64,000 bases of DNA from Actinernus sp. WN-2022 (lineage: Eukaryota; Cnidaria; Anthozoa; Actiniaria; Actinernidae): assembly GCA_030867875.1 (NCBI GenBank), contig JAOWCC010001589.1:84715537-84779536 (forward strand). Direction: 5' to 3'. The position numbers and the translations under genes are program-made. How positions within the stretch are numbered: position 1 is the stretch's first letter; every line of letters begins with the position of its first letter. The notes under the pieces were generated by a model. The model did no database searches. It was not told the origin of the DNA and saw nothing but the letters and a program-made list of their open reading frames with translations. Shown piece after piece: positions 1 through 11,200 of the stretch.

Positions 1-180
1 GTATTTTTTTTGTTGCTTTTCAATTCGAGTTTAAATAAAGGTTATATTTGTATTTTATAATATAGATACGATAGTACGCGCGCTCTGATTGGCTAAAAAG
101 CCATGTTTTATCAGTGTATATAACATGGTTTGGCGTGGTTTTCCTTTCATCGCGCGTGTAAATCTATTATAAAACAGATA

Positions 181-473
181 AAGAAGCCTTAAATCCATGT
201 TTTATATTATCTTCAAAAATCATGAATAATTAATGAGCATTTTGACCCATCAGATGAAGCAAATCAGTCACGTGCATGCTCCTTTATACCTGATAAAATA
301 TCATCATTCTAAAAAGCCCGCGGGGGGATTTGACTTCAGTCCTAGGGGAAAATGGGGTTAATTGATCAAAATAATGGTTATGGTAATTTCAGAACACTCG
401 AGAAATGTTGACAGCACGCGCCTTCGGCTTTCTCTCATGTTTTATGATAGTATAAAACATGGCTAAGGCTTCT
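181..473. repeat. Hairpin MITE-like inverted repeat
   Basis: Arms at 181-211 and 446-473 are inverted copies containing CCATGTTTTAT and its complement, with about 235 bases between them. No open frame of interest lies inside. It is probably a small non-autonomous DNA transposon. The sequence from 1 to 180 and from 474 to 639 shows nothing else I can name. Confidence 0.45.
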
Positions 474-645
474 TTAGTTGTTAAGTGTAATCGGAGCGCT
501 TGTGCATGAAAGGCTTCTTGATAATCGACTGGCCAATCAGAACACTCGGTTTTCAAGATTAACATGCTCGGGATCTCCGGGAATTTTCGAAGGAATTCCG
601 ATGATTATCGTAACTACGCCGTATGCTAGGCCTTTGCACATTATA

Positions 646-1148
646 CAAGGGCACCCAACGAGTACTTTTTGAAATTCGTTTGAAACCAGTTGTCTGCAGC
701 TTATCTAGCCATTTTAAGGCGCCTACTATGTCTTTTGACTTATTCTAGAAAGCTATTAGCTGTTCGGATTTTCTAGGTGGAAATCGCGTCAACCGAAAAT
801 ACTATGGCAAAATATTCCCGGCCTACGAATTTGTTAGTAGTCTAGAACATATAAGAATTTTCTAGCCCAAGTAACTTCATGTTGCAACGTTTTGTGGAGG
901 TACGAATCTTTTAGGGATTCTTTTTTCCTGTTCTGACTATTGATCAGACGAATTGGGACGTACGAATATTTTAGGGGAAACCTTTTAGTCTCCCTTTTCT
1001 TCTATAATTTTCTAGGGATTGAAAACAAATTTTCTAGCCGGTATTTCAGAAAACAATTTTCTAGGGACAATTTTTTCAAATCCGAAAGTTTTAGGCTAAC
1101 TTACTCTCCCGAACAGCTTTTAACCGAAAACTTCGTTGGGTGCCCTTG
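646..1148. mobile_element. Non-autonomous DNA transposon, 16-bp TIR, 6-bp target duplication
   Basis: The ends are perfect inverted repeats: CAAGGGCACCCAACGA at 646-661 and its complement at 1133-1148. They are flanked by ATTATA at 640-645 and 1149-1154. The inside is built from variants of TTTTCTAGGGA and ATTTTAGGGGAAA. No transposase is present. The element sits at the 3' end of a LINE remnant. A second copy of its right half lies at about 50700-50985. A 6-bp duplication fits few superfamilies (IS3EU or Dada are possible), so I leave it unassigned. Confidence 0.8.
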
Positions 1149-1154
1149 ATTATA

Positions 1155-2065
1155 GTCGTCGCAAAAAGGAGTAGGAAAGATGTGAGTGCATGGCAATTTT
1201 AGACTTGAATGAGGGGAATGACTCACAATTGTGTAATGTTTCTGGAAGGGAATTCCATTCTTTTGCCCCACTATAAGAAAATAGTTTCTTAAGAGAGTGG
1301 ACAAAGTGTCAGCGCCATAAAACAACATGAACTCTTTTTGACCCAAATTCTATTTCTGATATAGTTCAGTTGTCTAACTTAGTTTTCTTTGAGAGGCAGG
1401 AGCAGAAATTAACTAGAATAAACGCTACCCGAATTGCGGGATTGATTCATCTTGTGATGTCACAATTAAAACCTACAGGATTTTATTGTAGCACGTTTTT
1501 TTCTAGGGAGCGAGTTGATTCATCTTATGACGTCACAGGATCCATGAAAAGTAACCAATATTAGGGATTAAATGCCAGAAATGTTACAAAATTTGCAAGA
1601 TTAATACCTTTTTGTGAGAAACAAACACAATAGTACAATATTATTTTTTTGACATGATACTTGCACTTTAAATTATATTTGGTAACATGATGCTTTTTCA
1701 GTAGTGAAAAGATCTGCAAGCCAATTTGAGGTCATGTCGTTAAGTACTTTAAACATGTGTTTGGCTTTTATTTTGGTTCTTTGAATTTCAAGAGTTTCCC
1801 AGCCTAATTGAAGCATTCAAAGCTTCTTGGTGGTGAATTGCGTTACTCATATGTGTAATTATTCTTGCAGATCTGTTTTATAATTTTTGCAGACGTTTTG
1901 ATAGACCTTCACCAAGGGTGTCCCATACATCACTACAGTAGTTGAAGTGGGGTTGCACTATGGCATTATATATGGAGACCAGGGTGTCTCTTATTAATCT
2001 TGTCTCGTTATCCTGTTGATTCCGTCAAATTGACTTCAACAAAATCCTGAGGAACTTGTTCACCT
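1155..2065 (-). pseudogene. CR1-like LINE reverse transcriptase, C-terminal remnant
   Basis: Reading the minus strand from about 2065 down to 1720 gives a decayed but recognisable end of a non-LTR reverse transcriptase, with a segment like AIVQPHFNYCSDVWD followed by KRLQKL and ARIITH. Further along, at about 1290-1157, another frame gives KKLFSYSGAKEWNSLP and then FKSKI, the usual last stretch of these proteins, ending in a stop. Stops and frame changes separate the pieces. This is a dead 5'-truncated copy. The 646-1148 transposon inserted just past its stop codon. Confidence 0.65.
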
Positions 2066-2101
2066 GGCTTCGTGTAATCTACTCGGCAGGGTGAACGAAT
2101 A

Positions 2102-2771
2102 CAGTGGAACCTCTCCGTACCGACACTAGCCTGCTTTCAGGCGGTAGATGGTGTTTTGTTCGCGCAGCAAACGGATCTTCGAAGCGGCCCCCATATTCGC
2201 CGAGCGTGATTAAGACCATATCCCAGGTCTCAATCACGCTCGGCCAATATGGCGGCCGCTTCGATGATCCGTTTGCTGCGCGAACAAAACACCATCTACC
2301 GCCTGAAAGCAGGCTATACGGACACCTCTATAATACGGACACCTCCATATTATGACAGATCTGTAGGTCCCGGCAAATCCCCATATATTCTTTGTTTAAA
2401 GAACCTCTATATTACGGACACCTAATCTCGGCCCCAGGTAGCAAAATTCATACAGATTCTACTTCTTTATTACGGACAGTGTGTAATTTACAGAGCTCTT
2501 GTAAGCTGTTGATGATTAGAAAAACAGAAATACAAAATGTACACAGTGTTGTAAACGTACATACTGATTAGACATCAAGTTAATCTGCAAACAGATGATT
2601 TTGGATGATATTTTACGCCTTTTCGATTATAAAAACCACTAAATACTGTAATGTCATTAGAAACTTTAAAATGACGTCATAAGCCCGGCCTCTATATATA
2701 ATACGGACACCTCCCATAATACGGACACTTTTCTTCGGCCCTTCGGTGTCCGTATTAGAGAGGTTCCACTG
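2102..2771. mobile_element. pogo/Tc1-mariner-like MITE
   Basis: The termini CAGTGGAACCTCT (2102) and AGAGGTTCCACTG (ending 2771) are inverted repeats flanked by TA on both sides, as expected for Tc1/mariner-pogo elements. Subterminal copies of a TACGGACACCTC phrase occur in both halves. It has no coding capacity. A separate 190-bp palindromic element has inserted near its left end (2127-2316). Confidence 0.8.
2127..2316. mobile_element. TAGCCTGC palindromic MITE, 9-bp target duplication
   Basis: This is an almost complete palindrome: the arm beginning TAGCCTGCTTTCAGGCGG is mirrored at the right end. It is flanked by TACCGACAC (2118-2126) and TACGGACAC (2317-2325), a 9-bp duplication with one mismatch. 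The same arm sequence forms the ends of the 1.78 kb element at 31076-32851. The 9-bp duplication and long TIR suggest a Mutator-like (MULE) non-autonomous element. Confidence 0.8.
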
Positions 2772-3213
2772 TATTTGAAACATCAACAATCACGTCCTCA
2801 AGAAGCTCCTGAAAGCTCATACTTGAAGGCAAGTTGCACATAAGTTTAGGTACGTTTGACTATATCCCATATCTCTTGCGTACGCGAACCACAACATCGA
2901 TCGTTTGGTCGTCCATGTTGTTTTGGAACCACGCCTTGTCGGTTCCAAACTCCACGGTCATGATGCTGCGGTACCGCGCCTTACTAGTTCCAGACTCCGC
3001 AGTTTTTTTCTTGTTTTTTTCGACCAACCGACCCAACTTCAGAAAACCTCGCCAATGAGAAACGGAAAAAAAGTAGGGATGGCCTAACGCCCAATAAGGT
3101 ACAAAGAAAGTGAAATTCACCTCCGGTTCGATAGCAGTGGGCGGTTCTTGTTTACCTGATGCCGCGGCAGCCTCACTGGCACAAACACTGGGGGAGCATT
3201 GCATTGTAGCCGA

Positions 3214-3315
3214 GAGTTCTATGTGATTTACAGTGCCGAGCATTTAGATAGAAAACCACGAGCGCGCTAGCGTTTTCTATCTAAAATGCGAGGCACTCTA
3301 AATCACATAGAACTC
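3214..3315. repeat. Near-perfect hairpin repeat
   Basis: Arms at 3214-3256 and 3272-3315 are inverted copies around a short GC-rich centre. It is probably a small foldback element. No gene is present between 2772 and 3213, although a decayed minus-strand open frame overlaps it. Confidence 0.6.
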
Positions 3316-3365
3316 GAGTGTTCAATATATAACCGTCTTAGAATTTGGTCACATCCACGATCTAT

Positions 3366-3427
3366 ATAGAGAATACTAATAAGGCTATTGTTTTCTATTG
3401 TTTCATAGCCTTATTAGTATTCTCTAT
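3366..3427. repeat. Hairpin repeat with 23-bp arms
   Basis: Positions 3366-3388 and 3405-3427 are exact inverted copies (core CTAATAAGGCTAT). The 16-base loop is T-rich. It is a short foldback of unknown origin. Confidence 0.6.
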
Positions 3428-3539
3428 GGGATTTAGACAGCTGAAATGGGGAATGCTGATTGGTCGAGTGGGTGTGACCATGTTCTAACTTCATGATAGA
3501 CTTATCATTCATGGATACTGGGGTAAGTACAGAAATAAA

Positions 3540-4990
3540 ATAAAATCGAACGATTAAATATTATTAATTGCATTAATTTGTCGTTGAATTCTTCTCTGAT
3601 ACTCATAAAATCATTATTCTCACAGATCATCACATAAAGGTATTCGTCTCCCATTTGATTTGAGTCACAAATGGGACAAATGCGTTTTTCGACTGGGTAT
3701 TATTGTATCGTCCAGTTTCAGTCTATTGGCATCTTATGTGCTGATATTCTAATTTTAAATTTACTGGCTGACGATGTTTACTATTTGTGATGTATTTTAT
3801 ATACTTTTCAAAGTATATGTTTGACTTAACTGAAGTATACGTACGTAATTTACCACCATTATGTGCGTGTGGTCACTCCTATTTTTTTTAACTTGACTTT
3901 AATTTAACGTAACGATCGAAGATTTTTGCTCTAAAAAGTTTAAAGAATGTACCTACATGATTGGGAGGTACACATAAATTTGAAAAATTGTCAAGATCAC
4001 ACAATTGCAGCAAATAGTTGGTGAACATTACACCCTAGCTGGGAATTTAATTTCAGACATAAATTCGAGGCTTTGCCGACAAGGGTATCATTATAATTGG
4101 GATCACTTGAAGTGCCTATGAAATGAAAAAAATGATCCCGTTTTTATTTTATTTTATTAAATTATAGACTTCCCTTAGCCATTTTGTGCAATTAAAAATC
4201 AATTTGGAGAGCACGAACATAATTTTATTTCGTATCGAAGTCAGGCGGAAGTCAGGCGACAGTCAGGCGACAATTTTTACGCCGTTAAAGATATGCTAAT
4301 CACATGCGTGACGTCACTAGGTTTGCGCATTTATATTCACCAAGCCGACTGCAAGGATTATATTTTAAAAATATGGGCATCTTCAAGGTTTTTCAAAGTA
4401 TTACATATTTAAATTGAAAACTGGCCAAAAATGCACTTATTTTGTAGTATTTATGGGGACGAATATAAATGAGTACACCTTGTGACGTCACGCATGTGAT
4501 TACCATATCTTTAACGGCATAAAAATTGTCGCCAGATTTTGGCAATTCTGCCTGACTTCGATACGAAAATAAAAATTGTTCGTGCTCTCCATATTGATTT
4601 TTATTTGCACAAAATGACTAAGAGAAACCTAGAATTTAATTTTTTAAAACGGGATCCATTTTTTCATTTCATTGGCACTTTAAACGTAACCAATATTTCA
4701 AGACCAAAGTTGAAACCTGTACAATTAAAGGTACTCTAAGACCTCGTCATATACTGCCAGGTTTGTTGCTTTGCGGTGGAACCCTAAACCACGCTTGCAA
4801 AATTTTAGATGAAGCGGTTCTACACTGACAATTTACCGCTGTAAAAAAGTAGTTTAAAATTATCAAAATTAGATAATTTTCCCAAACAGTAAACTCCCCA
4901 AATCTCACAACCATATAGTAACACGGGAGTCACTTCGGAATTGAAAAGTTTCAAAAGTACTTTTACAGGCACGTTTTCTAAGGTCAAAAA
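3540..4990 (-). pseudogene. LINE reverse transcriptase 3' half, interrupted by a MITE
   Basis: The minus strand at about 4990-4820 reads VLLKLFNSEVTPVLLYGCEI, the usual end of a non-LTR reverse transcriptase domain. After a MITE (4110-4680), the minus strand continues at about 4100-3540 with pieces such as DTLVGKA, GGKLRTY and CPICDSNQMGDEY, in the same order as in the better preserved LINE copy at 55203-56015 (NTLVGLA, GGKLRTL, CTLCNSNEIGDEY). There are many stops, so it is a dead copy of the same LINE family. Confidence 0.65.
4110..4680. mobile_element. MITE with about 130-bp imperfect TIRs
   Basis: The left arm starting AAGTGCC at 4110 is mirrored by the right arm ending GGCACTT at 4680. 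The arms include GATCCCG, CACAAAATG and GGAGAGCACGAAC in inverted order. The centre also contains inverted GTGACGTCACGCATGTGAT-like segments near 4307 and 4482. It lies inside a LINE remnant. I see no clear target duplication. Confidence 0.6.
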
Positions 4991-4997
4991 ACATTTT

Positions 4998-5365
4998 AAG
5001 TAATGTTTCAAAGCCTCCAATAGTCCAGTTTCATATTCGAAAATTACCGCTGAATGCAATGACTACAGACGCATGTACGCAGGGTTAGCCTCATTCTGAA
5101 GTTAAACATTCTTAAATACCAAAGAGAAGGTGCAAAACGCGAAACTACAACAATACACAGTGTTGGGAATAGCCCACCTTCTCGCTGGTATTTATGAATG
5201 TTTAACTTCAGAATGAGGCTAACCCTGTGTACATGCGTCTGTAGTCATTGCATTCAGCGGTAATTTTCGAATACGAAACTGGACTATTCTCGGCTGCGCC
5301 TCGGACTGGAACTAATTGCGAGAATTTTGAAATCCCGTCCAGTCCGAATTGGAGGCTTTGAAACG
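4998..5365. repeat. Large palindrome with secondary insertion in one arm
   Basis: The left arm (4998-5124) and right arm (5178-5361) are inverted copies, sharing AATTACCGCTGAATGCAATG and TAGCCTCATTCTGAAG. The right arm carries about 60 extra bases near 5287-5347 with their own inverted ends (CTCGGACTGG and CCAGTCCG). No coding potential. From 5366 to 5734 I see no feature. Confidence 0.6.
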
Positions 5366-5734
5366 ACTTCAAAAAAACTACTAAATATTCACAACGATTT
5401 TAAAACTTCATGCGTTTAGAGGCTTGTAGGTTATACTTGCGTTTTTACATATAGTTGCTTTGTTTGACTTAAGTAATTAAGTCCATTGTTAATGAAAAGA
5501 CGGAACGTTAACAATTATGCGCTTGTTCTCGTGGGAGTACGTGTTTAAAACCTGCCGTGAAATTCGATGCAGACATCATAGTTTGGCGCTATAGTTGATG
5601 TCACCGACTTTCGCAGTATCAGGCGGGCAGTGTGCACAAAAAAACAGGTCCCACATTGGAGAGGGAAGTCCGTAAACAAAAAAACACTGAATTTCGAACG
5701 GACATGAAAAACAGCCAGAGGCTGATCAAAGCCA

Positions 5735-5938
5735 GGACCCGGCTAAGTCACAGATCGAATTAGAATTTAGCGTGTTGGTTTTTGTGGAGGGACGGAAAAC
5801 CGGAGAACCCGGAGAAAAACCCTCGGAGCAAGGGCGAGATTCCAACAAACTCAACTCACATATGGCACCGGGTCCGGGAATCGAACCTGGGCCACAGAGG
5901 TGAGAGGCGAAGCGCTTAACCACTGCGACTCCCCTATA
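5735..5938 (-). repeat. tRNA-derived SINE
   Basis: On the minus strand, the head near 5935 has a tRNA-like A box (GCAGTGGTTAAGCGC) and, about 35 bases on, a perfect B box GGTTCGATTCC (5877-5887 on the + strand). A body with GGGTTTTTCTCCGGGTTCTC follows. This is the layout of a tRNA-derived SINE. A diverged copy lies at 63300-63445, and a short piece resembling its tail occurs near 48205. Confidence 0.7.
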
Positions 5939-6053
5939 GTCAGTCAGTGATCAATCGTGAGACCTCCCTGCGTTCAAGGTGTTTGCCTACAGTACTTTGG
6001 AATTCCTTTTTTAGTCCAAGGACTTTGATCTATGAAGATTCGTACAGTCGAAG

Positions 6054-6246
6054 TAGCCTCCTCCGCAGGCACCTCTTAAGTATAGGACCGCGAGAGAAAA
6101 TAATTGTAAAAAAATGTAAATTGGGTTACCTGTGCCTGCGGAGGAGAGAAGAAGAGGAGGACATCAGTCCCCTCTCTTCTCTCGTTTTACCACAGGAAAC
6201 CCGTTTTTTCCCCCGATTATATAGGAGGTGCCTGCGGAGGAGGCTA
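6054..6246. mobile_element. TAGCCT MITE, 9-bp target duplication
   Basis: The TIRs TAGCCTCCTCCGCAGGCACC (6054) and its mirror (ending 6246) are flanked by a perfect 9-bp duplication, CAGTCGAAG at 6045-6053 and 6247-6255. The duplicated target is the terminus of the host pogo-like MITE. It has no coding capacity. Mutator-like by duplication length. Confidence 0.85.
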
Positions 6247-6655
6247 CAGTCGAAGCTCTCCTTGCGACCACTCTCGTAAGCGACCAGCTCTAGTTACGAC
6301 CACCATCGCAAAACCCCGTTTGAATTGTCACTCAATCTCTGTAATTAAAAGCTCTCGTAAGTGACCGCGACCACTTTTGGGAATTACCAACTACGTGGTT
6401 CCTTTGTTTTTAAGCTCTCGCAAACGACCACTCCCACTCATGTCAATATAGGAGAAGTTTCAGTTCGAATCTCTGCCGTTGATGCGTCATGACAGCGGGA
6501 CATTCGCAAACCTCTTCAATATCGGTGATAAACAATAACCGTATAATAACAAAACGTACATAAAATTACATTACATATTAAATTACATATCAAAAGAGCT
6601 AATTTAAGCTCTCGTAAGCGACCACCATCTATTGTTTTAGAGCGTGGTCGCTTAC

Positions 6656-7237
6656 ACGGGGGGGGGGGGGGGGTACTCCTGTTTGTGACGTATTATGTAT
6701 GTTCCGCAGGGGTGGGTCAGGGTTTTGAGCTCGGCTTGGGCAGGTAGGGTCAGGGTTTTGACCTGATTTGGGCAGATCAGGGTCAGGATTTGAGTATAAT
6801 TTGGGTGCAGTCAGGGTCGGGGTTCAGTATTTTTTAGGCAGTTAGTGTTCAGGTTTTTTTTTAGCTACTATGTCAAAAAAAGACATTCTGTTGCCGCATT
6901 TTGATCGCGTGCCCACATGCAAGCACTGAGGTTCCCATACATCGTGACGCCGCTAATTCGTACTTCAGTACTTATCTATGTACTTCATCTGCTGATTTGT
7001 TTACCCAATGACACGTCCCAACTTGAAATGTTCCGTATTTTGCATGCAATCCCGGTACGCTGTATACCGGCCGGGGTATATATCCGACCGTGTTTTGAAA
7101 ACAATTTAAAGAAGGGGCAATCAGGGTTTTGGAGCTCGGATTGGGTCAAACAGGGTCAGGGTTCGAGTCTCTTGGCCTCACATACATACCCATTTTTCAT
7201 GTAAGTACCCCCCCCCCCCCCCCTTCCCCCCACCGGG
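6656..7237. mobile_element. Poly-G-ended element with CAGGGTCAGGGTTTTGA repeats
   Basis: The left end is a run of G then GTACTCCTG. The right end is CATGTAAGTAC then a run of C. It is flanked by GTCGCTTAC at 6647-6655 and 7238-7246, an apparent 9-bp duplication, although the host MITE itself repeats this phrase. The left part repeats CAGGGT and GGGTTTTGA motifs several times. Related copies lie at 14603-14957 and 18863-19266. Open frames here are incidental. Confidence 0.65.
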
Positions 7238-8013
7238 GTCGCTTACGAGAGCTCATTCTCGTAAGCGACCAGCTCTAGTTACGACCACTTTTACGAATTC
7301 CCGATGTGGTCGCTTACGAGAGCTTCGACTGTAGTTCAAAGTCCTTGTACTTATAGGAAAGGATTCCAAAGCACCGTAGAGAGTACTTTACGGGGTTTCA
7401 AAGTACAGCACGTGGTGCAAATTGAGACCTCTGATTGGCCAATTACTTAATGAATTATTAAGTAGTTTTTGAATAGACTATGATAGGCCCATAAAGCTTT
7501 GTTGTGCAGTAGCTTTTTATCTTAAAATTACCTGCAAAATGGAATACGTATATGTAATTCAGATCTAAGATTAATCTAGATTAGATCTAAATTAATTCAG
7601 ATCAGTCTGGTGTGACGACATAGCCTAGTGACGACAAAGGCTATCCAAATTGTGATATTCAGTTCTAATATAATCAGCATGCAGGTGGTGTTGGCGCTAC
7701 GATCGCAAAGCACGTTGGTCCATTTCACAAAATCGGCTCATTTCGCACAAGCTGCCGTCGAGCTAGCCTGATTTTCAGACGGTCGAGGTCGTCCGCTCAC
7801 TTCCTCCCACCTCTCCGTCTGATGGACTTTGGCAGAAACCGTGTTCCTGACGTCATTTCATTTCGACCAATCAGAGCGAAGGTTTTATTTTTAGAGAACT
7901 GAGGTATGTGTGGAATGTCCAGTGGAGCCTGTATGAAGGACAAGCCAAATGGCGGACGATACAAACGGACTTGATATGGCTTTGGAGAAAGCGTGCGAAA
8001 CTTTCGGCATTTC

Positions 8014-8214
8014 TGTGACATGTTGTGTCTGTATTATGTTCTATGTATATGATCAACCAATCACATTATGCCGCATAGCTATGTCACGCCATGTATAACA
8101 CGTGCGAGTAAAATAGTCTGATATACTCGATACTCGGCAGACTTGTAAGAGACTTAGCGCTTGCTATAATCTAGAGAATTAAAGTCACTATAAACTATAT
8201 CCCAGTGTCTTACA
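8014..8214 (+). repeat. 5' LTR of gypsy element
   Basis: 201 bp, TG...CA ends, identical to 13350-13550. The TATAATCTAG and TATAAACTATAT stretches near its end may be part of the promoter or U5 region. The primer-binding site should start at TGGTGGCAGG (8215), but I did not assign the tRNA. Confidence 0.92.
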
Positions 8215-8284
8215 TGGTGGCAGGCGGTGACCGACCTCACGCCTGAGTAGTTCTACAGTGGTCTACAGTCGCTACAGTGCTAAT

Positions 8285-11200
8285 ATGGCTTCGGGATTTG
8301 CTCTGCCTCCGCCGGCGCCGATAGAAATCCACGATAACAATGCATCCGAGAAGTGGAAAAAGTTGCAGCGGGCTTGGCAAAACTATGCATTTGCAACGGA
8401 ATTAGACAAGAAATCAGAGCCTGTCCAGGTAACTACATTACTGACTGTGATTGGCGAAGAGGCGAGAGGTTTATTCAACATTTACCGGATGGAATGAAGG
8501 CGAATTGAGCCGGTGTCCTAGCGGATTTGGACCCCCGCGGATATGTACCCCCCGGTCCATATCCACTAGCGGATTTGGACCCCCGGTCCATATCCGCTAG
8601 CGGATTCGTACCCCCGGGGGTCCAAATCCGCTAGCGGATACGGACCCCTCTCGCGGATTTGGACCCCCCTGTCTACGGATCTCAGTGAAACAAGAAATCC
8701 AAGAAAGACATAAAGAAGGAACAAGGAACACAAGCAGCTGATAATAGATCAGAAAGTTGCGTGTTACAGAAAACTAAGACCCGTTTCAAGCATGCCGTGC
8801 CAGCACTGAACTAAACTGATTGGAGTTTTGAACTTAATTGGTTTCAAACGGGCTTAACTGTTGAATGCAGTTTTAATCACAAATAAAGAATGAAACGTCG
8901 CTGCATTACCGCAGTTTTCGCGAATAGGCGGGCCATGCAAGGCGTGCTTTTCATGTCGTTTAGCGAACTTATATTTTTTACTTCAGCGCTTTGCTTAGCA
9001 ACTTGTTTTTGCCGTTCTATGCCCGAGAACTTGGACGACATGATTCGAACATGATCCAGTGTGAATTAAGCGAAAAATCAGTGGTTGCACATGAGGTGCG
9101 AAGGACTACAGATGAATGCAGAAGGCGAGTGGCTCTGCAGTGTCGACCACCTTACTTCATGCGCCGTAGAAAGTAGTAGAAAATTGTTAGCGATTTGGAC
9201 TTCTTTTCCCAGTTAGTTCTGAAACCTATAAGATAAGATATTTAATAATATAATAATTGTAAATTGAGATAGAATTCCATATATTAAAGATAGTTAGCGG
9301 AGACAGAGCGGCGTCAGTATAATACTATCCAAATTTGCCATAAATGAGATGTGTTGAACTATTTACACTTTACGCGAACAAAAAGTCTTGCAAAAAGGAA
9401 GGCATTCAAAGTTTCATACAAAAACTTGTTGGAAACATAATTAAAATAATGTTTTTGTAGGGGGTCCAAATCCGCGAAGAGGGGTTCATAACCGCTAGTA
9501 GATATGGACCGGGGGGTCCAAATCCGCTAGCGGATATGGACCGGGGGGGTCCATATCCGCGGGGGGTCCAAATCCGCTGTGACACCGGTTCTGAAGAAAT
9601 TCGCCGAGTACTGCGAGCCTCGCCGAAATGTGCCTTTCGAGCGCTACCGTTTTAATCAACGAATGCAAGAAGCTGGCGAGTCTTACGACCACTATAAGAC
9701 TTCTCTGCGAAAGCTGGCTGAAGGCTGTGACTTCGACAAAATCACGCCTGATCAGATACTAAGGGACAAGCTGTTATTTGGAATAAACGATGCCATAGTT
9801 AGAGAGAGACTCTTGCGTGAAGCAAGTCTCACGCTCGCCAAAACTGACGAGATATGCCGGGCATCCGAAAGCATGCGGGCCCAAATCAAGGTAGTCGGAG
9901 ATATCGTTGGTTCTGAAGTAAATAAAGTCAACACTGAAGATTGTGAGCGAGCATCGAGTGCAAGAAATCCCAAGCGATTTTCCGGTCGCAAATCACAACA
10001 ACAACGCAAAGGTCACGAATGTGGTAACTGTGGATTTCGACATCCGGAAAATCAGGAATCATGCCCAGCATTGGGAAAGGAATGCAGAGCGTGTGGACTA
10101 AAGAACCATTTCGCATCCAAATGTCGACAGGACGTCCGAGCCACGGATGAAGTTGAGGATGAAGCAGAGGAAATGTACCAGACGGAGGAAGTATCGGCGG
10201 TGAAGCTGGATGATTCCCAGCTAATTACGTTACAGCTGGAGTCTGGCAGCTTTATTCGTTTCCAACCTGATACTTTGCATATCTACAAGAAGGCATCGAA
10301 AGATGAGAAATTGGGAAAGGTCCAGACCATAGAAACTTCACTAGTTGCTTATGGGGGATCGAAGATCAAAGTCATTGGTAGGGTACCGCTCCGTGTCTGG
10401 AGGAATGGCTCATCATATCTATTAGACTGCCGTCTGGTGAACAATGATGACATTCGCCCCATATTAGGGCACAAGGCTTGCGTAGGCATGGGGATCGTCC
10501 AGTACCATGATAACGATCTGCTAAATAAGCCCGAGACGGGAAATGCCCCAGTTTACGCAGTACAGACACCGGATGCACTGCTATCAAAGGAGCAGTTTGT
10601 AGCGAAATTTCCGAACGTCTTCAGTGATGGGGTTGGAAAATTGGATGGAGAGTACAAAATCAAGCTGGACTCGACCGTCCGACCGGTACAGTACGCTCCG
10701 AGGCGGGTTGCCGTGGCTCTGAGGCCAAAACTGAAGGAGACACTGGACGACTTGGTGGTTCAGGACGTTATAGCTCCCGTGACTAGGCCCACTGAGTGGA
10801 TAAGCTCGGTGGTGGCCGCGACAAAGAAAAATGGAAAACTGCGTGTGTGTCTCGATCCAAAGGATCTCAACCACGCCATTCTACGAGAGAACTACCAAAT
10901 GCCGACGATTGAGGACATTGCGACACGTCTGCACGGGGCAAAGGTGTTTACAGTGTTAGACGTGCGCAACGGATTTTGGCATGTGAGTTTGGATGAAGAG
11001 TCCTCATACCTCACCACATTCCAGACACCGTTTGGACGATACCGCTGGAAACGCATGCCCTTCGGAATTTCATCAGCGCCAGAAGTATTTCAGCGGAGAA
11101 TGCATGAGATGATTGAGGGGCTCACTGGCATTGAGGTAGTGGCGGATGACTTCATCGCTGTAGGATATGGTGACACATATGTAGAGGCATCACGGGACCA

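Larger units (their letters stand above)
6045..7331. mobile_element. pogo/Tc1-mariner-like MITE carrying two insertions
   Basis: The termini CAGTCGAAG...CTCTC (6045) and GAGAGCTTCGACTG (ending 7331) are inverted and flanked by TA (6043-6044, 7332-7333). The interior repeats CTCGTAAGCGACCA in both orientations. Two other elements lie inside it: a TAGCCT MITE at 6054-6246 exactly after its first nine bases, and a poly-G-ended element at 6656-7237. Without them it would be about 490 bp. Confidence 0.75.
5987..7383. mobile_element. Possible outer inverted-repeat element holding nested transposons
   Basis: The bases just outside the pogo-like MITE are inverted copies of each other: 5987-6030 and about 7337-7383 share CAAGGACTTTGA and GGAATTCCTTT-like blocks. 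This suggests the pogo-like element landed inside an older short inverted-repeat element. No target duplication was identified, so the outer limits are uncertain. Confidence 0.4.

Noticed and set aside
2860..3243. 127-codon minus-strand open frame with a Lys-rich segment
   Set aside because: Continuation to lower coordinates meets a stop and the MITE; no domain recognised and no splice support. It could be an old gene fragment but I cannot support it.
5086..5221. Another TAGCCT element with a 9-bp duplication
   Set aside because: The inverted similarity continues beyond the TAGCCT ends, so the flanks are inverted, not direct, copies; it is part of a larger palindrome.
6917..7204. 95-codon open frame
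   Set aside because: It lies wholly inside the poly-G-ended transposon, and the related copies at 14603 and 18863 do not keep the frame.
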